From Streptomyces cyaneochromogenes (lineage in GTDB: Bacteria; Actinomycetota; Actinomycetes; Streptomycetales; Streptomycetaceae): DNA of 64,000 bases. The notes under the pieces are model-generated. The model was not told where the DNA came from and did not search any database. It saw only the letters and a list, made by a program, of their open reading frames with translations. Shown here one piece after another: positions 1 to 8,043 of the stretch (position 1 is the stretch's first letter; each line of letters starts with the position of its first letter). The translations under genes were made by a program, and so were the position numbers. Where the stretch lies: contig NZ_CP034539.1 of assembly GCF_003963535.1 (NCBI RefSeq), positions 8,494,001 to 8,558,000 on the forward strand. The letters are read 5' to 3'.

Positions 1-109
1 CGCCTGGTCGGAGGGGCGGCTGTGCGCGGTCGCACGGGACCCGCAGACCGGTGTGCTGTCGGCGGCGGCGAACCCGCGGGGAATGCAGGGGTACGCGGTC
101 GGGCGCTGA
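1..109 (+). CDS. Gamma-glutamyltransferase, C-terminal end (partial)
   Basis: Only the last 35 codons lie in the window, read in the frame that begins at base 2 and ends with TGA at 107-109. The tail reads ...LSAAANPRGMQGYAVGR, which is the usual ending of actinobacterial gamma-glutamyltransferase-like (Ntn-hydrolase) proteins; these cleave glutathione and other gamma-glutamyl compounds. The catalytic Thr and most of the protein are outside the window, so function rests on recognising this tail. The gene is followed by a 117-bp gap before the next start on the same strand, so it is probably a separate transcription unit. Confidence 0.6.
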   Translation, partial: AWSEGRLCAVARDPQTGVLSAAANPRGMQGYAVGR

Positions 110-226
110 GAACTCGCCGGACACACCCTCTGACCTGCCGATACGCGCCCCTCATGTTCACGTCGATGCCATCCGGCGGCCACCGGGCGGGCGGGGATTG
201 TCAGTGGGGCGTGCTCTCATGGAGGG

Positions 227-1072
227 GTGATCGGATACAACGAAACCATCGAAGAGTTTCTCGCACAGCACTCGGCCGACGTGGAGGAAGCGGTCCGCAA
301 GGCGGCCGCGGCCGAGATCATGCCCCGCTTCCGGCAGCTCGCCGAGGACGAGATCGACCAGAAGAACGGACCGCACGACCTGGTGACCGACGCCGACCGG
401 CTCGCCGAGCAGTACCTCACCGAGGCGCTCGGCGCCCTGCTGCCCGGCTCGGTCGTGGTCGGCGAGGAGGCGGTGCACGCCAATCCGGCATCGTACGACG
501 CCATACGCGGCGACGCCCCGGTCTGGATCATCGACCCCGTCGACGGCACCCGCCAGTTCGTGCACGGAGACACCGGCTTCTGCACGCTGGTCGCGCTCGC
601 GCACCGCGGCGTCCTGCTCGCCTCCTGGACGTACGCCCCCGCCCTCGACCAACTGGCCACGGCGATACGGGGCCAGGGGGCCTTCCTCGACGGCGAGCGG
701 CTGTACTCCGGCGCGCCGGAGCCCGGCCGGGATCTCGAAGTCGCCACGTCCCACCCGGACTACACGACCGACGAGCAGAAGCACGCCCTGCTGGGCCTGT
801 GGACCGACGGTGTGCGGCCCCGCGCCTGCGGTTCCGCGGGGCTGGAGTATCTCGCCATCGCCCGGGGCGAGTTGGATGCCACGGCGTTCTCCTGGGAGGC
901 CGCCTGGGATCACGCGGCGGGCCTGCTCCTGGTCGAGGAGGCGGGCGGAGCCCACCTGACCCGCGCGGGTGAGCCCTTCCGCATCACCGGCGGCAACGAC
1001 CTGCCGTTCACTACGGCCCGTGACGCGGCCACGGCTCGCCGGGTGCGGGAACTGCTGTCGGGCGCAGCCTGA
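227..1072 (+). CDS. Inositol monophosphatase family protein
   Basis: A 281-residue protein of the Mg-dependent sugar phosphatase family (IMPase/FBPase/CysQ). The metal-site motifs are visible: VVGEEA near residue 72 and WIIDPVDGTRQF near residue 105, plus the C-terminal motif AFSWEAAWDHAAG, which corresponds to the WDxAAG motif. This predicts a soluble phosphomonoesterase acting on inositol phosphate, histidinol phosphate or a nucleotide phosphate such as PAP; the substrate cannot be read from sequence. The GTG at 227 is chosen as the first start after the upstream stop; a GGAGG sits almost against it, so the in-frame ATG at 320 is a possible but less likely start, because it would remove conserved helix 1. 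It converges with the next gene and overlaps its end by about 60 bp. Confidence 0.85.
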   Translation: MIGYNETIEEFLAQHSADVEEAVRKAAAAEIMPRFRQLAEDEIDQKNGPHDLVTDADRLAEQYLTEALGALLPGSVVVGEEAVHANPASYDAIRGDAPVWIIDPVDGTRQFVHGDTGFCTLVALAHRGVLLASWTYAPALDQLATAIRGQGAFLDGERLYSGAPEPGRDLEVATSHPDYTTDEQKHALLGLWTDGVRPRACGSAGLEYLAIARGELDATAFSWEAAWDHAAGLLLVEEAGGAHLTRAGEPFRITGGNDLPFTTARDAATARRVRELLSGAA

Positions 1073-1627
1073 TCTGGGGACGGCCCCCGCCGACGCGCAG
1101 GTCGACCACCTCGAACTCGGCGGGAGTGCCGTCCGCGGGCCACGCGCATTCCGCCCGCAGCAGCACCGAGGCGTCCACGAAGCCGGCGGCGGGCAGACCG
1201 ACGTCGACGAACACGCCCGTGACACCGGGACCCCAGGGCGAGGCGGTGAACGTCCCGGTCAGGCGCGTCCCGACCGGCAGGGGACCGGTGTCGTGGCGGA
1301 CGTCGCACTGGCGGAAGGACCGGGCGCGGCCCCACGCCACATCGAACTCCCGCGGGCCGACCGACCGGGCGCCCGGTGGCTCCACGACCGGTTCCCGCAC
1401 CGGCACCCCGTACACGACCTCGTACAGCCGCACGCCCCACTCCCCGCACGCCTGCCGTGTCTGCGCCACCTCGACCGGTTCGGCCGCCACCACGGGCACG
1501 GAATCGGGCCCCGGAAGGTGATCTGCCGCAGCACCTGCCCGGCTTCCCCCACCTCGAACCAGTGCCACGAGTCGTCCTCGGGCACATGGAAGCGGAAGCG
1601 GCACGTCACCCGGCGGACCTTACCCAC
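1011..1627 (-). pseudogene. Conserved hypothetical protein, split by a single-base frameshift
   Basis: Two overlapping minus-strand frames together make one protein. The first (from GTG at 1627) begins GKVRRVTCRFRFHVPEDD and continues to ITFRGP; the second resumes immediately with DSVPVVAAEPVEVAQTRQ and runs to a TAG at 1011. The switch lies in the run GGGGCCC around 1508-1516 and needs one added base to join the frames. Both halves show the strong third-position GC of real Streptomyces genes. No family is recognised; the protein looks like a beta-rich soluble protein. Either a recent natural mutation or an assembly error in a GC homopolymer explains it. Its 3-prime end overlaps the 3-prime end of the upstream phosphatase gene. 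Confidence 0.6.
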
Positions 1628-1697
1628 GCCCCGGCGCTGTCAGTGACCCGGCATATCCTGATCCTTCAAGGCCATCGGCTGACGAAGGGGTCCGAAG

Positions 1698-3119
1698 GTG
1701 CCGTCGATGCTCGATGCGGTCGTGGTGGGTGCGGGGCCGAACGGACTGACCGCTGCCGTGGAGCTGGCCCGCCGGGGCTTCTCCGTGGCCGTGTTCGAGG
1801 CGCGTGACACCGTGGGCGGAGGAGCCCGCACGGAAGAGCTGACCCTCCCCGGCTTCCGGCACGACCCGTGCTCCGCCGCACACCCCCTCGGCATCAACTC
1901 ACCCGCGTTCCGGGCGATGCCGCTCGACCGCTACGGCCTGCAGTGGCTGCACGCCGACCTGCCGATGGCGCACCCCTTCACCGACGGCGGCGCCGCCGTG
2001 CTGTCCCGGTCCGTCGCCGAGACCGCCGCCTCCTTCGGACCGCGCGACGCGGGCACGTACCGCAGGCTGGTCGAGCCGTTCCTGCCCAAGTGGGACACGC
2101 TGGCCCGTGACTTCATGTCCCTGCCCCTCACCGCGCTCCCGCGCGACCCGGTCACCCTCGCCCGCTTCGGCCTGGTCGGCCTGCCCCCGGCGACCGTACT
2201 GATGCGCCGCTTCCGCGACGAGCCGGCCAGGACCCTGTTCTCCGGCCTCGTCGGACACGTCATGGCCCCGCTCGGCGGCTTCGCCACCGGCGCCATCGGC
2301 CTGGTCTTCGCCCTGTCCGCCCACGCCCGCGGCTGGCCCCTGGCCCGCGGCGGCTCCCAGTCCATCTCCGACGCCCTCACCGCATATCTCGAGGACCTCG
2401 GCGGCGCCGTCCACACCGACTACGAGGTCAAACGGCTCGACGACCTGCCGCCCGCGCGCGCGTACGTCTTCGACACCTCGCCCACCGCCCTGGCCCGCAT
2501 CGCAGGCTTCGGCCGGTACTACGAGGGCTATCGCTACGGCGCCGCCGCCTTCAAGATCGACTACGCGCTGGACGGGCCGGTGCCCTGGACCGCGCCGGAG
2601 GCCCGGCGCGCGGGGACCGTGCAGATCGGCGGGAGCAGCACGGAGATCGGCGCCGCGCTGCGCGCCGCGTCCCGGGAGGGCCGGGCGCCCGACAAGCCGT
2701 TCATGATCACGGTGCAGCCCAGCGTCGTCGACCCCACCCGGGCGCCCGAGGGCAAGCACGTCTTCTGGGCGTACGGCCATGTACCGAACGGCTGGACCGG
2801 AGACCTCACGGACGCCCTGGAACGTCAACTGGAGCGCTTCGCCCCGGGGTTCCGCGACCGCGTCCTCGCCCGTGCGACGGCGGGGCCGGCCGAACTCGCC
2901 GCCCGCAACGCCAATTACGTCGGCGGCGACATCGCCTCCGGCGCGGCCTCCGGACTCCAGCTCCTGCTGCGCCCCAAGCTGTCGCTCTCCCCTTACAGCA
3001 CTCCGCACCCGGCGGTCTACATCTGCTCGTCGGCGACCCCGCCCGGACCGGGCGTGCACGGCATGTCGGGGCACAACGCGGCCAAGGCGGTGTGGCGTCG
3101 GCTGAGGCAGCAGCCGTAA
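1698..3119 (+). CDS. NAD(P)/FAD-dependent oxidoreductase, phytoene desaturase/PYROXD2-like
   Basis: A 473-residue flavoprotein. The N-terminus carries a dinucleotide-binding fold VVVGAGPNGLTAAVELARRG followed by an acidic residue ending beta-2 (VFEARDTVGGGARTEE), the hallmark of the amine-oxidase/phytoene-desaturase superfamily. The C-terminal motif PGPGVHGMSGHNAA matches the FAD-contact region of the same superfamily. Members desaturate or oxidise lipophilic substrates; no carotenoid genes are adjacent, so the substrate is open. GTG 1698 and ATG 1707 are both possible starts. It is separated from the ebo-type operon by a 130-bp promoter-like gap and is probably a single-gene unit. Confidence 0.8.
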   Translation: MPSMLDAVVVGAGPNGLTAAVELARRGFSVAVFEARDTVGGGARTEELTLPGFRHDPCSAAHPLGINSPAFRAMPLDRYGLQWLHADLPMAHPFTDGGAAVLSRSVAETAASFGPRDAGTYRRLVEPFLPKWDTLARDFMSLPLTALPRDPVTLARFGLVGLPPATVLMRRFRDEPARTLFSGLVGHVMAPLGGFATGAIGLVFALSAHARGWPLARGGSQSISDALTAYLEDLGGAVHTDYEVKRLDDLPPARAYVFDTSPTALARIAGFGRYYEGYRYGAAAFKIDYALDGPVPWTAPEARRAGTVQIGGSSTEIGAALRAASREGRAPDKPFMITVQPSVVDPTRAPEGKHVFWAYGHVPNGWTGDLTDALERQLERFAPGFRDRVLARATAGPAELAARNANYVGGDIASGAASGLQLLLRPKLSLSPYSTPHPAVYICSSATPPGPGVHGMSGHNAAKAVWRRLRQQP

Positions 3120-3195
3120 GACCGGTCAAACGACCCACGTTTACCGCCAGTTCCTGCCTCGGGGTAAGCAATTTCCGTGTTCTCTTTGTCACTTC

Positions 3196-3213
3196 ACCTA
3201 CCGGGGGGTAGGT
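3196..3213. promoter_or_regulatory. Palindromic operator candidate in front of the ebo-type operon
   Basis: A perfect 7-bp inverted repeat ACCTACC / GGTAGGT with a GGGG spacer sits 37-54 bp upstream of the first operon gene. A TAAGGT hexamer (TANNNT-like -10) lies about 25 bp downstream, which would put the palindrome over the -35 region, a typical repressor or activator position. No regulator gene is adjacent, so the protein that binds is unknown. The palindrome is seen; its role is inferred. Confidence 0.5.
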
Positions 3214-3249
3214 ACCTGAATGGTCAACGGCGGCGAGTAAGGTGCGGCC

Positions 3250-4287
3250 ATGAAAGATCGGAAAGCGGTTGTCCGCTGCGGATCCCGGTCTGCCGTGCGC
3301 CTCGCCGACCTCGCGCTGCTGGTCAGAGCGCCGGCCGCGCTGAGTGTCCCCGGTGACGTGATCGCGGGAGCGGCCGCCGCCGGACGCCCGCTGGGTGTCC
3401 GTACCCTCGGAGTGATCGGTTCCTCCGTGTGCCTCTACTGGGCCGGTATGGCCCTCAACGACTACGCCGACGCCACGGTCGACGCCGTCGAGCGGCCCGA
3501 ACGACCCGTGCCGTCGGGGCGTGTCCCGCGCCGCACCGCTCTCGCCGTGGCCGGTGGGCTCACGGCGGCGGGGATCGGGCTGGCCGCGGCGGCGGGGGGT
3601 CGTCGCAGCGTGGGCGCTGCGCTGCCGTTGGCGGGGCTGGTGTGGGCGTATGACCTGAAGCTCAAGTCCACTCCGGCGGGGGGCTTCGCCATGGCGGGGG
3701 CTCGGGTGCTGGACGTACTGGCGGGAGCGGTCGTTCCCGGGGCCGGTGCCCCGTCGGTCGGTGTCGCACTGCGGCGTGCCGCGGTGCCCGCCGGGCTGGT
3801 CGGTGTGCATACCGGCACGTTGATGGCGCTCAGTCGTCATGAGATCGGCGGTGCGCCGGTGCGGGTTCCGGTCGCGACTCTTGCTGTGTCGGCGGCGACA
3901 GCGGTTGCCACGGCCATTCCGGGCACCCGGATCGACGTCGCAAGTGCCGGGAACGGTCGACGGTCGTCTGCTGCGCCGTCGTGGCTTGTCGCGCAGTTCC
4001 CCGCGCCCCTCAGGGGCGTTGTCGGCGCCGTTCCCTCCAAGTTCCGTACCGCCGTCACCGCCGCCGCCTCCCTCGCCTACCTCGGTACCTACGGCACCGC
4101 CCAGGCCCGGGCCGTGCGGGCGCCCTCGGCTGAGAACGTGCGGAGTGCCGTCGGAGCCGGAATTCTCGGGCTGATGCCCCTTCAGGCGGCGCTGACCGCG
4201 CGCGGCGGTTCGCCGGCCGTCGCCGCGGCGCTCGGCGTCGTCCACCCCCTCGCGCGGCGGCTGGCCCGGCGCATATCCCCCACCTGA
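3250..4287 (+). CDS. UbiA-family prenyltransferase, EboC-like
   Basis: A 345-residue integral membrane protein with several hydrophobic helices. It has the first aspartate-rich motif of UbiA prenyltransferases, ALNDYADATVDAVERPERPV (NDxxDxxxD) near residue 75, and a second-half motif WAYDLKLKST (YDxxxK) near residue 135. The RPxRPxPSG stretch after the motif is typical of the EboC/UbiA subgroup. EboC proteins belong to the ebo operon that in cyanobacteria is needed to move a scytonemin precursor to the periplasm; the prenyl donor and acceptor are not known. First gene of a seven-gene same-strand run ending at 10624. Confidence 0.8.
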   Translation: MKDRKAVVRCGSRSAVRLADLALLVRAPAALSVPGDVIAGAAAAGRPLGVRTLGVIGSSVCLYWAGMALNDYADATVDAVERPERPVPSGRVPRRTALAVAGGLTAAGIGLAAAAGGRRSVGAALPLAGLVWAYDLKLKSTPAGGFAMAGARVLDVLAGAVVPGAGAPSVGVALRRAAVPAGLVGVHTGTLMALSRHEIGGAPVRVPVATLAVSAATAVATAIPGTRIDVASAGNGRRSSAAPSWLVAQFPAPLRGVVGAVPSKFRTAVTAAASLAYLGTYGTAQARAVRAPSAENVRSAVGAGILGLMPLQAALTARGGSPAVAAALGVVHPLARRLARRISPT

Positions 4288-4320
4288 GACCCACCACCTC
4301 CGTGTGAGGAACCCCGCAGC

Positions 4321-5235
4321 ATGAGACCTCCCCCCACCTCCCTCAAGTTCGGCTACGGCACCAACGGCTTCACGCATCACCGGCTGACCGACGTCCTGGT
4401 CGTGCTCGCCGATCTCGGCTACGACGGCGTCGCCCTCACCCTCGACCACAACCACCTCGACCCGTACGCCGACGACCTGCCCCGGCGCGTCACCGCCCTC
4501 GCCCGGCAGCTCGGACGGCACGGCCTCGACGTCACGGTGGAGACGGGCGCGCCCTACTTCCTCGACCCGTGGGGCAAGCATCTGCCGACGTTGATGTCGG
4601 ACGGCTCCGAGCAGAGGATCGACCTGCTGCGCCGCGCGCTGCGCATCGCGGCCGACCTCGGCTCGCCCACCGTTCACCTGTGCAGCGGCCCGGCGCCGGA
4701 CGGGCTGTCGGAGCAGTACGTGTGGCAGCAGCTCGCGGCGGGTGTGGAGACCGTGCTGGAGAGCGCGGAGACGTACGGGGTGGCGCTGGCCTTCGAGCCG
4801 GAGCCGTACATGTTCGTCGACACCGTGGACCGCGTGCGGCACCTGGCCCAACTGGTCGACGGACACGAGCTGTTCGGGATCACCCTGGACATCGGCCACG
4901 CGCACTGCGTGGAGGAACGGCCCGTGCTGGACTGCGTGCGGCAGGCGGCGCCGCTCCTGCGCAACGTGCAGATCGAGGACATGCGGCGGGGCGTCCACCA
5001 GCACCTCGAATTCGGCACCGGCGAGATCGACTTCCCGCCCGTGCTGGCCGCCCTCCGCGAGCTCGGGAACCGCGGTCTGGTCTCCGTGGAGATCCAGGGC
5101 GGCTCACTCGACGCGCCCGACGTCGCCCGCCGCTCGATCGAGTTCCTGCGCGCGGCCGAGCAGAGTGCCGCGGCCGAACAGCGTGTCGCGGCCGAACAGA
5201 GTGTCGCGGCCGAGCAGGCCGCCGCGTCCGCATAG
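4321..5235 (+). CDS. Sugar phosphate isomerase/epimerase-type TIM-barrel protein
   Basis: A 304-residue protein of the xylose-isomerase-like/AP-endonuclease-2 superfamily. Likely metal ligands are in the expected order: Glu in AFEPEPYMF, Asp and His in TLDIGHAHC, the HQHLEFGTGEIDF segment, and Glu in SVEIQGGS. These enzymes isomerise or epimerise ketoses and polyols or cleave C-C bonds using a divalent metal. The last 25 residues are an unusual tandem AAEQxx tail outside the barrel. It lies 33 bp after the EboC-like gene, within the ebo-type operon, which suggests it acts on a polar sugar- or cyclitol-derived intermediate. That substrate idea is inference. Confidence 0.75.
   Translation: MRPPPTSLKFGYGTNGFTHHRLTDVLVVLADLGYDGVALTLDHNHLDPYADDLPRRVTALARQLGRHGLDVTVETGAPYFLDPWGKHLPTLMSDGSEQRIDLLRRALRIAADLGSPTVHLCSGPAPDGLSEQYVWQQLAAGVETVLESAETYGVALAFEPEPYMFVDTVDRVRHLAQLVDGHELFGITLDIGHAHCVEERPVLDCVRQAAPLLRNVQIEDMRRGVHQHLEFGTGEIDFPPVLAALRELGNRGLVSVEIQGGSLDAPDVARRSIEFLRAAEQSAAAEQRVAAEQSVAAEQAAASA
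5152..5220 (+). repeat. Four tandem 18-bp coding repeats (AAEQxx tail)
   Basis: The 3-prime end of the isomerase-like gene is a tandem repeat of the unit GCGGCCGAACAGNGTGNC. Three full copies start at 5152, 5170 and 5188; a fourth, starting at 5206, is truncated. It encodes AAEQSA-AAEQRV-AAEQSV-AAEQAA. The copies differ at only a few bases, so the array is probably young and likely to vary in copy number between strains. Confidence 0.85.
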
Positions 5236-5331
5236 ACCGCCACGGCCGCGTCGGCGCCGTACAAGCACCCCCACGCCACCTTCCTCCCCCTCCGGCCCAA
5301 CCCCTCCCACCCCCCAGGAGGTTGTCCTCCC

Positions 5332-6021
5332 ATGGCTCTGCCGACCGCGTCTCCCGCGGCCCCGCCGGATCCCCACCCCGCCCTGATCGCCGTACTGGAC
5401 GACACGGCCCGCACCTGGCTGGACGAGAGCGCCGCCCAGGTCGCCGCCGATCCCGTCGCCGTGCGGCGTCTCTTCCCGGCCGTCCGACGAAAGTGCGGGC
5501 ACGGGCATCTCGACGCGCACTGGTCCGTCGACGAGGCCGCCCGGGCCGCCCTGCTCACCGCGCTGCCCCTGCGCGGCCAGGCCCTCGCCGACGAGGTCGC
5601 CCGCCTCCACCGGCACGGTGACCCGGCCGAGCAGCGCGCCGTCCTGCGCGCCCTGCCGCTGCTCGATCTGGGCGACCTCGCCCTGCCCCTCGTACGGGAG
5701 GCCCTGCGCGGCAACGACACCACGCTGATCGAGGCCGCCCTCGGCCCGTACGCCGCCGCGCACCTCCCGGACGCCGAGTACCGGCAAGCCGTACTGAAGT
5801 GCGTCTTCTGCGAGATCCCGCTCGACCGCGTCACCGGCCTCAACACCCGGGCCGACCGCGAACTGGCCCGTATGCTCGCCGACTTCGCCCACGAGCGGAT
5901 CGTCGCGGGACGTGCCGTACCCCAGGACATCCTGCCCTTCGTCCAGGCCTTCCCGGACGTCGTCGGCGGCCGCGCAGAACTCCAACACGCACTCACGGAC
6001 GTACTCAAGGAAGAGGGCTGA
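5332..6021 (+). CDS. EboA-domain protein
   Basis: A 229-residue soluble, helical protein matching the EboA domain seen beside TatD-type EboB proteins. It starts at ATG 5332 with a clear AGGAGG site nearby. Charged segments such as AVRRKCGHGHLDAHWSVDEAAR and a conserved short motif KCVFCEIPLDRV near residue 164 are visible; no catalytic family is recognised. EboA has no assigned reaction. It ends 2 bp before the GTG of the TatD-like gene, so translational coupling is likely, as in other ebo operons. Confidence 0.75.
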   Translation: MALPTASPAAPPDPHPALIAVLDDTARTWLDESAAQVAADPVAVRRLFPAVRRKCGHGHLDAHWSVDEAARAALLTALPLRGQALADEVARLHRHGDPAEQRAVLRALPLLDLGDLALPLVREALRGNDTTLIEAALGPYAAAHLPDAEYRQAVLKCVFCEIPLDRVTGLNTRADRELARMLADFAHERIVAGRAVPQDILPFVQAFPDVVGGRAELQHALTDVLKEEG

Positions 6022-6023
6022 CC

Positions 6024-6878
6024 GTGCGCATCTTCGACCCCCACATCCACATGACCTCCCGGACGACCGACGACTACGAGGCGATGTACGCCGCAGGAGT
6101 GCGCGCCGTCGTCGAGCCCGCCTTCTGGCTGGGCCAGCCCCGCACCTCGCCCGAGAGCTTCTACGACTACTTCGACGGGCTGCTGGGCTGGGAGCCGTAC
6201 CGCGCCGCCCAGTTCGGCATCCAGCACTTCTGCACGATCGCGCTCAACCCGAAGGAGGCCAACGACCCGCGTTGCCTCCCGGTCCTCGACGAACTGGACC
6301 GCTATCTCGCCAAGGACCGGGTCGTCGCCGTCGGCGAGATCGGCTACGACTCGATGACCCCGCAGGAGGACGAGGCGCTCGCCCGCCAGCTCCAGCTCGC
6401 CATCGCGCACGAGCTGCCCGCCCTCGTGCACACCCCGCACCGGGACAAGGCGGCCGGCACCCGGCGCACCCTGGACGTCGTACGGGAGTCGGGCATCGCC
6501 CCCGAACTCGTCGTCCTCGACCACCTCAACGAGCTCACCGTCGGCATGGTCCTCGACAGCGGCTGCTGGGCCGGGTTCTCGATCTACCCGAAGACCAAGA
6601 TGAGCGAGGACCGGATGGTCGAGATCCTCGAGGAGCACGGGACCGAGCGGGTGCTCGTCAACTCCGCCGCGGACTGGGGGCGTTCGGATCCGCTGAAGAC
6701 CCGGAAGACCGCCGACGCCATGCTCGCCGCCGGGTTCGGCGATGACGACGTCGACAAGGTGCTGTGGCGCAATCCCGTCGCCTTCTACGGTCAGAGCGGG
6801 CGGCTGGAGCTGGACGAGCCCAAGCCCGACGAGGAGGCCACCTTCCAGGGCAACTCCATACGTCGCGGGGGAGCGTGA
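6024..6878 (+). CDS. TatD-family metal-dependent hydrolase, EboB-like
   Basis: A 284-residue amidohydrolase-fold protein. The GTG at 6024 begins MRIFDPHIHMTSRT, which places the HxH metal motif at residues 7-9, as in TatD. Further ligands are visible: Glu in VVAVGEIGYDS, His in ALVHTPHRDKA, His in VVLDHLNE, and the Asp region NSAADWGRSDP. TatD proteins are nucleases or hydrolases; EboB members are linked with metabolite trafficking rather than DNA degradation. The open frame extends upstream of 6024, but a longer start would overlap EboA heavily and break the conserved N-terminus. Confidence 0.8.
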   Translation: MRIFDPHIHMTSRTTDDYEAMYAAGVRAVVEPAFWLGQPRTSPESFYDYFDGLLGWEPYRAAQFGIQHFCTIALNPKEANDPRCLPVLDELDRYLAKDRVVAVGEIGYDSMTPQEDEALARQLQLAIAHELPALVHTPHRDKAAGTRRTLDVVRESGIAPELVVLDHLNELTVGMVLDSGCWAGFSIYPKTKMSEDRMVEILEEHGTERVLVNSAADWGRSDPLKTRKTADAMLAAGFGDDDVDKVLWRNPVAFYGQSGRLELDEPKPDEEATFQGNSIRRGGA

Positions 6879-6885
6879 GCACCTG

Positions 6886-8043
6886 ATGCGCTTCCTGCAT
6901 CCGGACGGCACCACCGTCCACCTCGGCTACTGCAGCAACGTCCACCAGGCGGAGGACCTCCAGGGCGTCATCGCCCAACTCGCCGAGTACGCCGAGCCCG
7001 TACGGGAGAGCCTCGGCGTCGACCGGCTCGGCATCGGGCTGTGGCTGGCCCGCCCGGTCGTCACCGAACTCGCCGACGACGAGGCCGCGTTGGGACGGCT
7101 GAAGAGCGAACTGCGGGCGCGTGGCCTGGAGACCGTCACCCTCAACGCCTTCCCCTACGCCGGATTCCACCGCGAGGTCGTCAAGAAGGACGTGTACCTG
7201 CCCGACTGGGCCGACGAGGCCCGGCTGAAGTACACCCTGGACTGCGCCCGCGTCCTCGCCGCCCTCCTCCCCGACGACGTCGGCCACGGCAGCGTCTCCA
7301 CCCTGCCGCTGGCCTGGCGCACCCCGTGGCCGCCCGGCTGCGCGGAGGAGGCCCGGCACGCCCTGGAGCGGCTGACCACAGGGCTCGCGGCACTGGAGGC
7401 GTGGACGGGCCGCCGTATCCGCGTCGGCTTCGAACCGGAACCCGGGTGCGTCGTCGAGACCACCACCCAGGCGGTACGGGAGCTGGGCGGACTGGACCCC
7501 GACCGGCTCGGCATCTGCCTCGACGCCTGCCATCTCGCCGTGCAGTTCGAGCAGCCGGGGGAGGCGCTGCGGCGGCTCGCGGAGGCCGGCATGCCCGTGG
7601 TCAAGCTCCAGGCGTCCTGCGCCGTGGAGGCCGCGGACCCGGCCGACCCCGCCGCCCGCGCGGCCCTGCACCGGCTCGCCGAACCCCGGTTCCTGCACCA
7701 GACCCGTACGGCGGCCGACGGGGAGGTCCTGGGCGTGGACGACCTTCCGGACGCCCTCGACGGCGGGCTTCCGGATGGCGGCGGACCCTGGCGCGTCCAC
7801 TTCCACGCCCCGCTGCACACCCGGCCCGAACCTCCGCTGCGCACCACCGCCGGCCAGCTCGACCAGGTCCTCACCGGGCTGCTGGGCGGGGCCTCGGCCG
7901 ACTGCGACCACATCGAGGTCGAGACCTACACCTGGTCCGTCCTGCCCGAACCGCCCGCCGATCTGCCCGGCGGCATCGCCGCCGAACTCGCCTGGGCACG
8001 CGACCGGTTGACCGGTCTCGGCCTCAAGGAGGACCCGTCATGA
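6886..8043 (+). CDS. EboE-like TIM-barrel metabolite traffic protein
   Basis: A 385-residue protein with ATG at 6886, beginning MRFLHPDGTTVHLGYCSNVH, typical of EboE. It is a xylose-isomerase-like barrel: a Glu in RVGFEPEPGCVVET and Asp/His in GICLDACHLAVQFE occupy the standard metal positions, and VHFHAPLHT follows near residue 305. It starts 7 bp after the TatD-like stop and its TGA overlaps the ATG of the next gene (ATGA). EboE is annotated in other genomes as a metabolite traffic protein, based on the cyanobacterial operon; a direct catalytic role has not been shown. The operon therefore has two different isomerase-type barrels. Confidence 0.8.
   Translation: MRFLHPDGTTVHLGYCSNVHQAEDLQGVIAQLAEYAEPVRESLGVDRLGIGLWLARPVVTELADDEAALGRLKSELRARGLETVTLNAFPYAGFHREVVKKDVYLPDWADEARLKYTLDCARVLAALLPDDVGHGSVSTLPLAWRTPWPPGCAEEARHALERLTTGLAALEAWTGRRIRVGFEPEPGCVVETTTQAVRELGGLDPDRLGICLDACHLAVQFEQPGEALRRLAEAGMPVVKLQASCAVEAADPADPAARAALHRLAEPRFLHQTRTAADGEVLGVDDLPDALDGGLPDGGGPWRVHFHAPLHTRPEPPLRTTAGQLDQVLTGLLGGASADCDHIEVETYTWSVLPEPPADLPGGIAAELAWARDRLTGLGLKEDPS

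Noticed and set aside
2806..5004. Long minus-strand open frame of 732 codons opposite the EboC-like and isomerase genes
   Set aside because: It is a high-GC antisense frame with low-complexity Arg/Gly-rich sequence and no motif; the plus-strand genes explain the region.
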